This document shows, piece after piece, positions 1 to 7,328 of a stretch of DNA of 12,770 nt. Where the stretch lies: assembly GCA_934792465.1 (NCBI GenBank), contig CAKVOK010000072.1, positions 1-12,770 of the forward strand, written 5' to 3'. How positions within the stretch are numbered: the stretch's first letter is position 1; each line of letters opens with the position of its first letter. The notes under the pieces are model-generated. The model did not search any database. It saw nothing but the letters and a program-made list of their open reading frames with translations, and was not told where the DNA came from. Made by a program: the position numbers and the translations under genes. Source of the DNA: an uncultured Clostridia bacterium (GTDB taxonomy: Bacteria; Bacillota; Clostridia; RUG12999).

Positions 1-95
1 TTGAATTTGCTTATTATTTTAAGAGGATAGCCGCTTGCAAATACGCTTTTAACCAAATGGTGCATTTTGTTTCTTATATAATTTGCATAAAGCAT
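1..95 (-). CDS. 5' end of an unidentified phage-operon gene, cut by window edge
   Basis: A new reading frame starts with ATG at 95-93 on the minus strand and stays open for 31 codons to the left edge of the window. The start is preceded by a strong GAGGAGG Shine-Dalgarno site at about 101-108, and it lies 15 bases after the stop of the preceding baseplate gene, so it looks like the next gene of the same operon. The visible part starts MLYANYIRNKMHHLVKSV and is basic, with no recognisable motif. By position it would be another tail, holin or lysis gene, but nothing in the visible residues identifies it. Confidence 0.6.
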   Translation of the reverse strand, partial: MLYANYIRNKMHHLVKSVFASGYPLKIISKF

Positions 96-110
96 AGTTA
101 TACCTCCTCA

Positions 111-1322
111 TCAAGGGTTAGCTACCCATGGATATTCGGCGTAACTGAATCGCCAACCAGATGGCTTATCGCTGTTTGTGTATGCCATACCCCAGTCAAA
201 AAACAGGCTGTAAATATAGTTGCCCTCAGGTATTAATGTGAAGTCCGTAAATCCTGCATTTGAAGTTATGGTAAGATTTGTAGGACTTGACTCATCTGAG
301 TAAAAATCGACCTGAACAAAGTCGCCGTATTGTCCTGTTGCCGGCAGCGTCAAAGCCATTGAAGTGACGTTTCCATCGCCGCCCAAACAGTATATGGTGT
401 TTGCTGCACAAGTTAAGGTTATTTCCGAATTTGTATTTTGTATCACATTCGGACGGACGGAACGCACCGCATAATCAAGTCTGCTGATCGTGATAGGCAA
501 ATTTCCATACATACCTTGCCGGGAAGCGATATTATCCTCAGTTGGGACATATAAGCTTAATTCGCCGTTATTTCCGAGGCTTATTCCTCCTATACCGTAA
601 GCCGTTACTACTCCCGCTTTTGCTGCTGTGGCATAGTCCGCAAACCCTACCTTGCCGTCGAGCTCCGCCTGCAAATTCGTAGAACCGTATACAACGTCCC
701 GCAAACCGTTTTTCGTATGCAGCATGAGATATGTGCCTACCTGCAATCCGCCGGTTACGGAATCCTCGGCTTTGAATTTTTTGACGGACCAAATGGAATT
801 TGAATTGTACGACGGCAGATTGGTGTTGGGGTCGATGGAATATCCCAGCTCGTCAACTGCCTCTTTTGCCGCATCGGTGAAGTCGTTTGTGCTTAAGGCT
901 TTTCCGTTTTCTTTTTTTACATAGGTTTTCATGTCTTTTAAGACGGAGTCGAATACGGGAAACGTGTCCGTGTCCGTCAAGGCAAAATCAACGTTAATAT
1001 CGGGAATTACGTCAAAAACAAAATTGCATGACGTAATACGCATATCTCCGCTGTAAAGCGAGATTTCGGCTTTTACAGTGCCGCTTGCCGCCAATGCCGC
1101 CGGGCAGAGTGTATATTCTGCCGCATTATCATTGTATGTTATTTCGTCGCAAACGGTAACGCCGTCCGAACGCAGAAATTTAATCACCGCACGGTCCGCA
1201 TCGGAAAAATCAAGACCGCTTATGTTAAGCTTGTGCGCCATTCCGTCATTTTGTTTGATTTTTATATCGGACGATACGGCACTCAAATCGTCGAACGATA
1301 GCGATATATTATGTATATGCAT
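111..1322 (-). CDS. Baseplate/receptor-binding protein with BppU-like N-terminal domain
   Basis: Protein of 403 residues at the distal end of the tail operon. Residues about 15-115 read like the BppU N-terminal domain of siphovirus baseplates (IKIKQNDG start, a proline-poor beta-rich middle, then the TVKAEISLYSGDMRITSCNFVF stretch), which docks side fibres or receptor-binding proteins on the tail tip. A linker follows, then a region ending in LDYAVRSV, common in trimeric tail-fibre proteins, and a beta-rich C-terminal domain (about 295-403) that is probably the exposed binding head. I chose ATG at 1322, not the TTG one codon upstream, because GGAGGTGA sits 4-5 bases before that TTG and spaces well to the ATG. 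The start overlaps the previous stop by one base (TGATG), so the two genes are translationally coupled. The receptor cannot be inferred. Confidence 0.8.
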   Translation of the reverse strand: MHIHNISLSFDDLSAVSSDIKIKQNDGMAHKLNISGLDFSDADRAVIKFLRSDGVTVCDEITYNDNAAEYTLCPAALAASGTVKAEISLYSGDMRITSCNFVFDVIPDINVDFALTDTDTFPVFDSVLKDMKTYVKKENGKALSTNDFTDAAKEAVDELGYSIDPNTNLPSYNSNSIWSVKKFKAEDSVTGGLQVGTYLMLHTKNGLRDVVYGSTNLQAELDGKVGFADYATAAKAGVVTAYGIGGISLGNNGELSLYVPTEDNIASRQGMYGNLPITISRLDYAVRSVRPNVIQNTNSEITLTCAANTIYCLGGDGNVTSMALTLPATGQYGDFVQVDFYSDESSPTNLTITSNAGFTDFTLIPEGNYIYSLFFDWGMAYTNSDKPSGWRFSYAEYPWVANP

Positions 1323-2170
1323 CAAATCACCTCCAAAGACATATTAAATGTTCCTGTTATATATTGAGAATCAGAGTATATCCTGAGCATGCCGTTTTCG
1401 ATTGCCGGTTTTATATATGTTCCGGCATTGATGTTGTAAAATCCTATGTATTCGGTTCCGTTGTAGGCGTTGCCGTCATATGTGCCGCAGCAAAGTCCGG
1501 TGCTTCGTTTGTAATATCCGTTTATTTTCTTTGCGGAGCTTGAATTGTTACTGCCGGAACCGCTTATGGTAACGTCAAATATTACGTAGCTGAAATATTT
1601 GTCTTTCAGAGAAAGTGTATGCATTCTTTTGTTTTTGCTCACAAGAGAACCGCCGATTGCGGTAACGTCATAAGAAATGCTTCGCCTCTGCACGGCAGAA
1701 CCGGAAGAAAGGGGGATTTTGCTTGTTGAAAAACTGCGTGTGTCGCTCAGATTTCCGTATTGGTCGATTACGGCAAGCGGAATGTATGCGTCGGAAGTTT
1801 TTTCGCTGTCGGTTATAATCGGCATTGCACAGTTGAAGCTTTCGGAAGCGTATAGGTAAACGTATGTACTGCTTCCCGAAATAAGGGGAAAGGTTTCGGT
1901 TGCCGTTATTTCAATGCGCATTCCGTTTTTGAAAACGGCAACTCCTTTCGGAACGGAAACCGTTCCGCCGGCGCAGGTGCATTCCATTCCCGATATTACG
2001 CCCGGGTTTAAAATGTCGCTTCGTATGCTGTTAAGCTTGTTTATGGCATAGGGGACGTCGGTGTCAAAATTTTTTGATACAATGGTTCCTTCGCCGATTC
2101 CGTCGGCGATTGAATTGAGGTTTTCGGCACTCACGGATATGTTATCCGCAAAATCATAAGTAAAACTCAT
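1322..2170 (-). CDS. Phage tail/baseplate appendage protein
   Basis: Protein of 282 residues between the Gp37-like hub and the BppU-like protein. An N-terminal helical stretch (residues 1-55, ADNISVSAENLNSIADGIGE) is followed by beta-rich sequence with GVISGMECTCAGGTVSVPKG and, at about 130-150, the PLAVIDQYGNLSDTRSF pattern that is common in tail-fibre and receptor-binding proteins of Clostridia siphophages. The C-terminal half is rich in Gly, Ser, Tyr and Asn, as expected for an exposed binding domain. The start ATG at 2170 has a very strong AAAGGAGGAA site, and the preceding gene's TAA lies inside that site's downstream spacer. The exact family is not recognised; fibre, upper baseplate or receptor-binding roles are all possible. 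Confidence 0.65.
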   Translation of the reverse strand: MSFTYDFADNISVSAENLNSIADGIGEGTIVSKNFDTDVPYAINKLNSIRSDILNPGVISGMECTCAGGTVSVPKGVAVFKNGMRIEITATETFPLISGSSTYVYLYASESFNCAMPIITDSEKTSDAYIPLAVIDQYGNLSDTRSFSTSKIPLSSGSAVQRRSISYDVTAIGGSLVSKNKRMHTLSLKDKYFSYVIFDVTISGSGSNNSSSAKKINGYYKRSTGLCCGTYDGNAYNGTEYIGFYNINAGTYIKPAIENGMLRIYSDSQYITGTFNMSLEVI

Positions 2171-2172
2171 CT

Positions 2173-3096
2173 TTATTCCTCCTTTGAAATTTTAAGTTTC
2201 GGACATTGCTTTGCAATATCACCCTCGTAAGAAATCGATACTTCGGTCACGGTAACACGGAAAATTCCGTTTTCCGTGCGGATTTTGAATTTGTCTCCGA
2301 GAAAATAATCTTTTTCAAATTCGGTGTTTATAAATTTAAAATCCAAATCGCAGAGCAAATCCTCTTCCGTTTTCGAGAGTTCTTCCCAGCGATAAAGTCC
2401 CGTGCCGTCATGTTTTTTTGTAAATTCGTATGTGCCGCTGCTGTTTTTGGAAAGCGTGTGCGAAAAGTAATTTTTGGTGTCGAATGTCATGCTTATATCG
2501 TATGCTGCGGCACTGTCGCATATAAACGTGCTTTCCGAAACACCGGGCTTTAATAATTCAAATACCCATTTTTTTGCCGATGTGTCGAATACCATGCGAT
2601 ACCCCAGACCGGCGTCGGATATTATGCCGCAGAGAGTGTCGTAAAGGGTTTTCGGACTCTTCTCGGCAAGCGGAGAAGAAGCGATATTATCGAATGTTTC
2701 GCCCGTCTGCTTCAATGTAACGGGGTCGGTGCTTGAGAACGCATTTCCGAGAAAGTGCGAACAGAGATTGTACGGATTGTAAATCTTTAAGTTTTCATAA
2801 GGCAAAACAACCTTTTTGCGTAAAATAAAATCACACGTTTTCCCGTATACGGCAAAATCGTTTTCAATGCGCATTCCCGTAACGATACCCGTGCGGCTGC
2901 CGTATACAATGCAGATTCCCTTTCCGTATTTGATGCTGAAATTGTTTAATAGCTCCCGCTTTGCCGAAAAGTTTTTCGGAAAATGCAGCTCGAAAGACCC
3001 CTCGCCGCAGAACTTCACCGTGAAATTTGCGCTCACCGCAAAGGGTTCGAGATGCAGCGGATTAAATTCAAAATCGTAAAATTTTATATCAGCCAT
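2173..3096 (-). CDS. Siphovirus ReqiPepy6 Gp37-like baseplate hub/tail protein
   Basis: Protein of 307 residues resembling the Gp37-like tail proteins that follow Dit in many Gram-positive siphophages and form the hub or tail-associated component at the tail tip. Supporting stretches are the N-terminal DFEFNPLHLEP with the following beta strands, the repeated basic-aromatic strands around YGSRTGIVTGMRIEN, the IASSPLAEKSPKTLYDTL region, and the C-terminal LGDKFKIRTENGIFRVTVTE that closes the fold in this family. I chose ATG at 3096 (MADIKF) over the ATG six codons upstream: it overlaps the Dit stop by eight bases (ATGGCTGA) and follows GGAGTG, while the upstream ATG has no site. No peptidase domain is seen, so this is a short hub without the cell-wall-hydrolase extension found on some Tal proteins. 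Confidence 0.8.
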   Translation of the reverse strand: MADIKFYDFEFNPLHLEPFAVSANFTVKFCGEGSFELHFPKNFSAKRELLNNFSIKYGKGICIVYGSRTGIVTGMRIENDFAVYGKTCDFILRKKVVLPYENLKIYNPYNLCSHFLGNAFSSTDPVTLKQTGETFDNIASSPLAEKSPKTLYDTLCGIISDAGLGYRMVFDTSAKKWVFELLKPGVSESTFICDSAAAYDISMTFDTKNYFSHTLSKNSSGTYEFTKKHDGTGLYRWEELSKTEEDLLCDLDFKFINTEFEKDYFLGDKFKIRTENGIFRVTVTEVSISYEGDIAKQCPKLKISKEE

Positions 3097-3907
3097 ATAT
3101 GTCACACTCCGCATATTTTATACCGGAAACCATATCGCAGGAAATCTCCTCCGCATCGTTTGCGGTGCTTGCCTTCAGGATATTTGTCCCTTTGCGCAGA
3201 ATAAAATCTCCGGGATAGGTGTTCTCATCAAGATACTTTACCATATTTCCCCGTTTGGAACTTGTTGCGGTGCGCTTCGCCGTATTCACCGTAATGGTTT
3301 CGCCGGTCAGCATAGCGCAAAGCAAAGTTATTTTGCAGCCGACAGATGTGTTTTCAACGGAAATTCCGCCGCTGTACGTACCGCCGTTGGTGCAGCGGAA
3401 TATAATTTCCGGCTGTGCCGTGTAGCAGCTTTCGTTATTGTAAGTGATTGTTGAAACGCCCTGTGTGAAAACCGTAGGCAGAGTAAACGGCGAAGTGATT
3501 ACGTCTTTCCTGTAGTATATCGGTGTAATGTTGTCACGGTCGGTAAAATAAGGGTTGTCACAGGTCATCTGCAAAACGTATTTTACAAAATTGCCGTAGC
3601 GGTTTCCGAGAGAAACTGTAGGCGTGCAAACGGCGATTTTCCTGTCATTAACGATTAGTTCACCGGAGAAAGTGAGTATTGCGGCGAATTTTTTCGTTGC
3701 GGAAAGCTTCATATCGCCGGATATTGTAATCGTCCTGTTTTTAACGTATGAAGAAATTGTAGTCTGACCGTCGCACCCGAAATAATTTACGCTGTAGTGC
3801 GTAGGCTGAGGAAGAAATAATCCGTCCGTATCCGTAATGCGTATGTCGCCCTCGCCCTTGGTGTTAAATTCGAGAGTGCCTGTTTCGTTTTTATATTGTA
3901 TAATCAT
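3089..3907 (-). CDS. Distal tail protein (Dit-like)
   Basis: Protein of 272 residues immediately after the tape measure gene, the standard position of Dit, which forms the hexameric ring joining the tail tube to the baseplate. The N-terminal half (about 1-130) has the Dit-like pattern: GTLEFNTKGEGDIRITDTDG, a central VNYFGCDGQTT, then ISGDMK and a conserved aromatic close near MTCDNPYFTD. The C-terminal part (about 150-272) is a galectin-like beta domain with the GNMVKYLDENTYPGDFILRKGTN segment, which in this family precedes the final strand. The start ATG at 3907 lies two bases past the tape measure TAA, and GAGGGGGTAA serves as its ribosome binding site. Related siphovirus tail-component proteins could not be excluded without a profile search. 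Confidence 0.85.
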   Translation of the reverse strand: MIIQYKNETGTLEFNTKGEGDIRITDTDGLFLPQPTHYSVNYFGCDGQTTISSYVKNRTITISGDMKLSATKKFAAILTFSGELIVNDRKIAVCTPTVSLGNRYGNFVKYVLQMTCDNPYFTDRDNITPIYYRKDVITSPFTLPTVFTQGVSTITYNNESCYTAQPEIIFRCTNGGTYSGGISVENTSVGCKITLLCAMLTGETITVNTAKRTATSSKRGNMVKYLDENTYPGDFILRKGTNILKASTANDAEEISCDMVSGIKYAECDIYG

Positions 3908-3911
3908 AGCG

Positions 3912-5084
3912 TTACCCCCTCAGTCTGTTTATTGTTTCGGCATTTCTGGCAGCTTCAAGCTGCGCCGTGACGGATTCTCCGCTCGAGTAGAAATTGTAGC
4001 TTGAATTGTTGTATGTAACGGCGCCGCTGCTTTGCTCCCTGATGTCGTTTATCTTCTCCGTGACGCGGTTCAGGCGTGACAAAAATCCGCTTGAAAAGGC
4101 TTCTCCGGATAATTCTCCGCCTTTGAAAAATTCGTCCGGCAGTTCCTTTAATGCCGCTTTCAAGTCGTTCTTTAGGTTTTCGCCGACATTCCCGAATTTG
4201 TCCAACATCTCGTTTATTTCGTCGGACAAGAGTCCGTTTGTGACGTTGCTTATCGTGTCGTTCAGTTTTTTCCAGTTCTCTATGTATGCGTAAAATTCCT
4301 CGTCGCTTCCGGAAAGCAGCGTTTCGGAAAGAGAAACGGCGTCGCTGACCGGCATACTTCGCAGCATTTCGAAAAACTCCTGCGGTACGCCCTCTTTGTT
4401 TTTTATCCGCATCAGCATTTCGTAATAGACGCCGAGCGCATTTGCCGCATTTTTCAGTGCGTCCGTGTCCGAAATCTTGTATACAAGGTCTTTCGACATA
4501 TCCCATACGCCGTCTTTCAGAACGCCCTCGCCGGCATTTTTAAAAGTAACGGTTCTGCCCAAAAAAGAATCCGCATATTTGTCCAATCCGGACGTAATCT
4601 TGCTTTCGAGCTTCTCCAGCTCGGAAATTTCCGTGCTTGCTTCGGAAAGTACGGAGGAATATGCTTTGACGATTGTGTTCTTGCGTGTTTCAAGCTCTTT
4701 TTTCAGACTGTCGTTCAGCGAAGCTTCGTAGTTTACGATTTTTTCGGTATAGTTCCACCATGAAAGACTGCCTTTTTCCAGGAAATTATCTCTGTAAAGC
4801 TCCATGTATTTGTAATATTCGTCAGTCGAGATTGCGCCGGTTTTCAGCTTCACGTTAATTTCGGAAATGGCTTTGTCCATGGCGTCTGTCGCCTCATACG
4901 CATGGTCTTTCACGGCAACGGCGATACCCTCGATAAGCGGAACTCCGGCTTCGTCATACGAAAGCCGCGAGATGCCGTCGGAGATTTTTCCGCTGCGCTT
5001 CCATTCGTCCACAAGGCTCTCCACAAGGTTTTTTACATTGTTGTACCATGAATAGTTAAATGTGTCGGTTTTCTTTTTCGCCAA
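3912..5084 (-). CDS. Short tape measure protein
   Basis: Protein of 390 residues, mostly helical and coiled-coil-prone, with many Lys, Glu, Asn and Ser and no clear membrane segment. Its place between the Gp15 chaperone and Dit is the tape measure position, and helical low-complexity composition fits that role: setting tail length and possibly being ejected with DNA. It is short for the family, where 600-2000 residues are usual; at about 0.15 nm per residue a tail near 60 nm would be expected. The long frame opens at GTG 5093, but that codon lies inside the Shine-Dalgarno sequence AAAGGCGGTGA. TTG at 5084 is five bases downstream of that sequence and gives the natural N-terminus MAKKKTDTF, so I take it as the start. 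The gene overlaps Gp15 by 29 bases. No peptidase or lysozyme domain is seen. Confidence 0.75.
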   Translation of the reverse strand: MAKKKTDTFNYSWYNNVKNLVESLVDEWKRSGKISDGISRLSYDEAGVPLIEGIAVAVKDHAYEATDAMDKAISEINVKLKTGAISTDEYYKYMELYRDNFLEKGSLSWWNYTEKIVNYEASLNDSLKKELETRKNTIVKAYSSVLSEASTEISELEKLESKITSGLDKYADSFLGRTVTFKNAGEGVLKDGVWDMSKDLVYKISDTDALKNAANALGVYYEMLMRIKNKEGVPQEFFEMLRSMPVSDAVSLSETLLSGSDEEFYAYIENWKKLNDTISNVTNGLLSDEINEMLDKFGNVGENLKNDLKAALKELPDEFFKGGELSGEAFSSGFLSRLNRVTEKINDIREQSSGAVTYNNSSYNFYSSGESVTAQLEAARNAETINRLRG

Positions 5085-5628
5085 GTGTATCACCGCCTTT
5101 CATAATGTTAAAAATGCACTCTCCGGGTTCGGCATTGCCGCCACCTATTCTGCACATGTTTTTCAAAACCGCATATTTTTTCCGCAGTTCCGCATCTTTT
5201 ATTTCGGATAAATCTATGCTGCGTATGTTTATAATACGGAGAAGTATATGCTCTCCGCAGAGTCCCCGAAGCAATGCGCAGAATTTGTAATAATGCATTT
5301 TTTCAATGCTCAAATCAATGCCGTATTGCGCATAGAATGCGCTGAATATATATGAAGAATCGGCTTCAAAGTCAATAACTCTTTTTTCTTTTTTGCCGCC
5401 AGAACGGTCGGGATTTAAAAAAGCCGCAATCCCTTTCAATGCATGGGAAGCGTCCTGCGGAATGTCTTTGTAGCATATCGGTGCCAGCAGTGCGGCGCAT
5501 ACGCTCGGAGGATATTTGTCCAGTATTTGTATTGCTTTCAGCCATATTCTGAAATCGCTGTTGATGCGGTAGCTTTTGCCGTCGATGTTTACTCTTTCGG
5601 GCATGGTTTGCATAATAATGTTTGTCAT
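5056..5628 (-). CDS. Gp15-family tail assembly chaperone
   Basis: Protein of 190 residues of the bacteriophage Gp15 family, which sits between the major tail and tape measure genes in A118-like Firmicutes phages and is thought to chaperone the tape measure during tail assembly. Recognisable parts are the N-terminal INGKSY-like strand pair (VNIDGKSYRINSDFRIWLKA), a helical region with LNPDRSGGKKEKRVIDFEADSSYIFSAF, and the family hallmark FYAQYGIDLS followed by MHYYKFCALLRGL. The start ATG at 5628 has a clear AAGGAGG site eight bases upstream. There is only one chaperone gene here, with no sign of the upstream partner (Gp14 type) or of a frameshift fusion. A strong hairpin precedes the ribosome binding site and may tune output relative to the major tail protein. 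Confidence 0.85.
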   Translation of the reverse strand: MTNIIMQTMPERVNIDGKSYRINSDFRIWLKAIQILDKYPPSVCAALLAPICYKDIPQDASHALKGIAAFLNPDRSGGKKEKRVIDFEADSSYIFSAFYAQYGIDLSIEKMHYYKFCALLRGLCGEHILLRIINIRSIDLSEIKDAELRKKYAVLKNMCRIGGGNAEPGECIFNIMKGGDTLGEKENRHI

Positions 5629-5643
5629 AAATCGGGCCTCCTT

Positions 5644-5672
5644 GGGAGCGGCGCTGTTATGCGCCCGCTCCC
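5644..5672 (-). promoter_or_regulatory. Stable hairpin between major tail and chaperone genes
   Basis: On the minus-strand transcript this forms an 11-bp GC-rich stem (GGGAGCGG and CGC arms against GCG and CCGCTCCC) with one bulged base and a six-base loop. It contains the major tail protein stop codon, and its 3' arm ends one base before the AAGGAGG site of the chaperone gene. There is no T-run after it, so it is not a normal intrinsic terminator. A role in protecting the upstream major tail message or reducing downstream translation is inferred. Confidence 0.6.
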
Positions 5673-6145
5673 GTTTCCGTAAATGTTACGGTTTCAAATC
5701 CGTCGGAGGATTCCGCCGTGCCGACGGTAAGACCGCCGGAAACCCGCAGATTTCCGCTGTAGGTATATGCGTCCGTAGAATCGCCCTCGCTTTCGGGCAT
5801 GACGGTAAAGCTTCTTTTGAAAGCACCGTATTTTCCGGGACTTTTTTCGTCCGTGAAATCTACGACCACAATATCACGAACAGCCGAATCGCCGGTTTTT
5901 TCGCCGTCGAAAATGCCGGCAATGTCGAGGTGAACCTCGTTTTCTTTCATGAGGTCGAAAGAAAAGCTTACGCTTGTGTCGTAGCCTACGACGTCGTTGT
6001 GCTTAAATTCCTCGTCGATGTATTGCCTTGAATATTCGATGGGGGATTTGTTCGTCGTAAATTCCGTGAAGCCTTTCATTCTGTAATATGTACTTCCGAC
6101 ATTGTAAAAAGCAACCTTGCCGTTTCTTTTAACAATATTACCCAT
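5657..6145 (-). CDS. Major tail protein (tail tube subunit)
   Basis: Protein of 162 residues in the tail tube position, directly before the Gp15 chaperone. The N-terminus (GKVAFYNVGSTYYRMKGFTEFTTNKSP), the following EYSRQYIDEEFKHNDVVGYDTSVSFSFDL segment and the late YTYSGNLRVSGGLTVGTAES segment match the beta-sandwich tube proteins of Gram-positive siphophages. Tube subunits of this type stack as hexamers around the tape measure. The start is ATG at 6145; the best upstream site (AAAGG) is about 13 bases away, a longer spacing than at the neighbouring genes. The 193 bases between this gene and the one upstream in the operon hold a dispersed hairpin element, so the gene is not closely coupled like the others. 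Confidence 0.85.
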   Translation of the reverse strand: MGNIVKRNGKVAFYNVGSTYYRMKGFTEFTTNKSPIEYSRQYIDEEFKHNDVVGYDTSVSFSFDLMKENEVHLDIAGIFDGEKTGDSAVRDIVVVDFTDEKSPGKYGAFKRSFTVMPESEGDSTDAYTYSGNLRVSGGLTVGTAESSDGFETVTFTETGAGA

Positions 6146-6165
6146 AAATTTATCATAACCTTTCT

Positions 6166-6205
6166 GTCCGCATGATTAGAATTTGTATACGCCTTATTTG
6201 CGGAC
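6166..6205 (-). repeat. Inverted repeat upstream of major tail gene
   Basis: GTCCGC (6166-6171) and GCGGAC (6200-6205) form a six-bp stem around a 28-base loop, 21 bases before the major tail start codon. It lies in the only non-element spacer of the operon interval. It may shape the leader of the major tail message or be chance. Confidence 0.3.
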
Positions 6206-6215
6206 TTATAAGACG

Positions 6216-6337
6216 TATAACTAAATTAAGATGTCCTACGCCTCTGTAGGCGGCGGGTTCCTCTTAATTTTTTTCAGCGGCGGGATACAATCTCCCGCTG
6301 AAAACGTTGAATGACGGGGCTAAAGCCCCTTATTGAA
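6216..6337 (+). repeat. Dispersed triple-hairpin element, copy 1 (inside phage operon)
   Basis: A 122-base element nearly identical over most of its length to 11600-11722. It has three hairpins: a long stem based on AAATTAAGA/TCTTAATTT with an inner CGCC/GGCG stem and loop tctgta; a CGGCGGGA/TCCCGCTG stem with a seven-base loop (one G-T wobble); and GGGGC taaa GCCCC. The right end runs into AATTTAG (6336-6342), the inverse of the CTAAATT at the left end (6221-6227). It lies antisense to the phage operon between the tail-terminator candidate and the major tail gene, with no open frame inside. It looks like a small non-autonomous mobile or REP-like repeat. Confidence 0.8.
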
Positions 6338-6338
6338 T

Positions 6339-6683
6339 TTAGCCTTTGTAATAAATAAACCTCAGCGTCATTTCGTATTTTGCCGTGGACGCAGTGTTGT
6401 CGCACATGTGCGGACCCTCAACCATAAAGCAATTTGAGACATTTTCTATTTTAAGATTCAGTATCCGTTCCGCAATCGTGTCGAAATCCGTCAGTTTAAA
6501 CGGAGTAAGTGCGCTGATTAAAACGTCCGTATAAAACAAAGCGTCGCCGCCGACATAGCTGTTTAAGATGCCGCCGCCGATAACGGCGGCAGCAGCCTTT
6601 TCCTGATATTTTCCCGAAATATCGCTGTCCTGCATAAGCTCACGGCAGCTTCCTCTTATACGGCTGAGAATAATACCGTTCAT
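6339..6683 (-). CDS. Probable tail terminator/minor capsid protein
   Basis: Protein of 114 residues in the neck region, after the head-closure gene and before the major tail gene. An amphipathic N-terminal helix, a Gly- and Ala-rich stretch (AAAAVIGGGILNSYVGGDALFY) and a final beta strand (YEMTLRFIYYKG) fit the small alpha-beta tail terminator or minor capsid proteins of Firmicutes siphophages. The start ATG at 6683 has AGGAGG seven bases upstream, overlapping the previous stop (TAGGAGG). The stop codon TAA is part of the GGCTAAATT at the boundary of the repeat element, so the element's end may supply the stop and the native C-terminus may be shortened. Family assignment is by position and general character only. 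Confidence 0.6.
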   Translation of the reverse strand: MNGIILSRIRGSCRELMQDSDISGKYQEKAAAAVIGGGILNSYVGGDALFYTDVLISALTPFKLTDFDTIAERILNLKIENVSNCFMVEGPHMCDNTASTAKYEMTLRFIYYKG

Positions 6684-6692
6684 TTTTCCCTC

Positions 6693-6956
6693 CTATTTTT
6701 TCGCTGCTATCTTGCAGTGAGAAAGCCTTGTTTTGCAGTCGAAATTGTTGTTCACGCCTATGACGGTGTATGTAACGCCGTTTATCGTAAGCTCGTCGCC
6801 TATGTAGACTCCGAGCGACTTCTTTGTCGGAATACGCACCGTAACACGGGTGTTCGGCGTGATGCCCAGACTCTCGAAATATACGCTTTCGCGTATGTAT
6901 ACGTGCGCATTGTCAAAGACTTGTTCGCCGTTTCTGCCGTTAATGGTAATTTTCAT
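6693..6956 (-). CDS. Probable head-closure (stopper)/minor capsid protein
   Basis: Small protein of 87 residues, mostly beta strands: VRIPTKKSLGVYIGDELTIN followed by GVTYTVIGVNNNF. This pattern of a barrel with a GDELTINGVTYTV hairpin is typical of the head-closure or minor capsid proteins that follow the connector in A118-like and related phages, where they seal the head after packaging and dock the tail. The start is ATG at 6956 with AAGGTGG just upstream. It begins 17 bases after the connector stop and its TAG overlaps the next gene's ribosome binding site. It is slightly short for this family but the frame is clean. Confidence 0.65.
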   Translation of the reverse strand: MKITINGRNGEQVFDNAHVYIRESVYFESLGITPNTRVTVRIPTKKSLGVYIGDELTINGVTYTVIGVNNNFDCKTRLSHCKIAAKK

Positions 6957-6973
6957 GTTGCATAACCACCTTT

Positions 6974-7309
6974 TCAGCCGTTCATACCGCAGTAGAGTAC
7001 GCCTTTGTCGGCAAGATAGACGGATACAATTTCAGCCGCAAGCTGCCTGTATTCGTTTTTTTCATACGATACGCTGTAGCCGTCGTTGTCCTCCCTGGAT
7101 ATTCCTGAGTTTTTGTCGGATTTCATCAGGATTTCGGCAACGTGGCAGACCGCCGTTTTGTAATCGTAATCGTCGGATAAATCCGGAGAATTTACCGTAA
7201 TGCTTTTTATAAAATGCACCGCCATGCGCACATATCGGTTAAACTGCTTTTGTTCTATCTCGTCGCCGCCGAAAGCATCTCTGTAAAAATCATAATCAAC
7301 AGGTAACAT
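6974..7309 (-). CDS. Head-tail connector protein
   Basis: Protein of 111 residues directly after the capsid gene. It is mainly helical and matches the small head-tail connector (adaptor) family that assembles on the portal ring: the N-terminal VDYDFYRDAFGGDEIEQKQFNRYVRMA, a central helix with KTAVCHVAEILMK, the highly characteristic NDGYSVSYE, and a final helix ending YLADKGVLYCGMNG. Start ATG at 7309 has a GGAAGTGA site. A connector of this kind normally needs a portal protein to bind, and no portal gene is present in the window. Confidence 0.85.
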   Translation of the reverse strand: MLPVDYDFYRDAFGGDEIEQKQFNRYVRMAVHFIKSITVNSPDLSDDYDYKTAVCHVAEILMKSDKNSGISREDNDGYSVSYEKNEYRQLAAEIVSVYLADKGVLYCGMNG

Positions 7310-7328
7310 AATGTTTCACTTCCGCCGA

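Noticed and set aside
5085..5093. GTG start for the tape measure gene
   Set aside because: The codon lies within the ribosome binding site that serves TTG 5084.
5576..6031. 151-codon plus-strand open frame over the major tail and Gp15 genes
   Set aside because: It spans the junction of two well-supported minus-strand genes and lacks initiation signals.
6216..6337. Intrinsic terminator of the phage operon at repeat copy 1
   Set aside because: The T-run follows the hairpin on the plus strand, which is antisense to the operon, so it should not end operon transcription efficiently.
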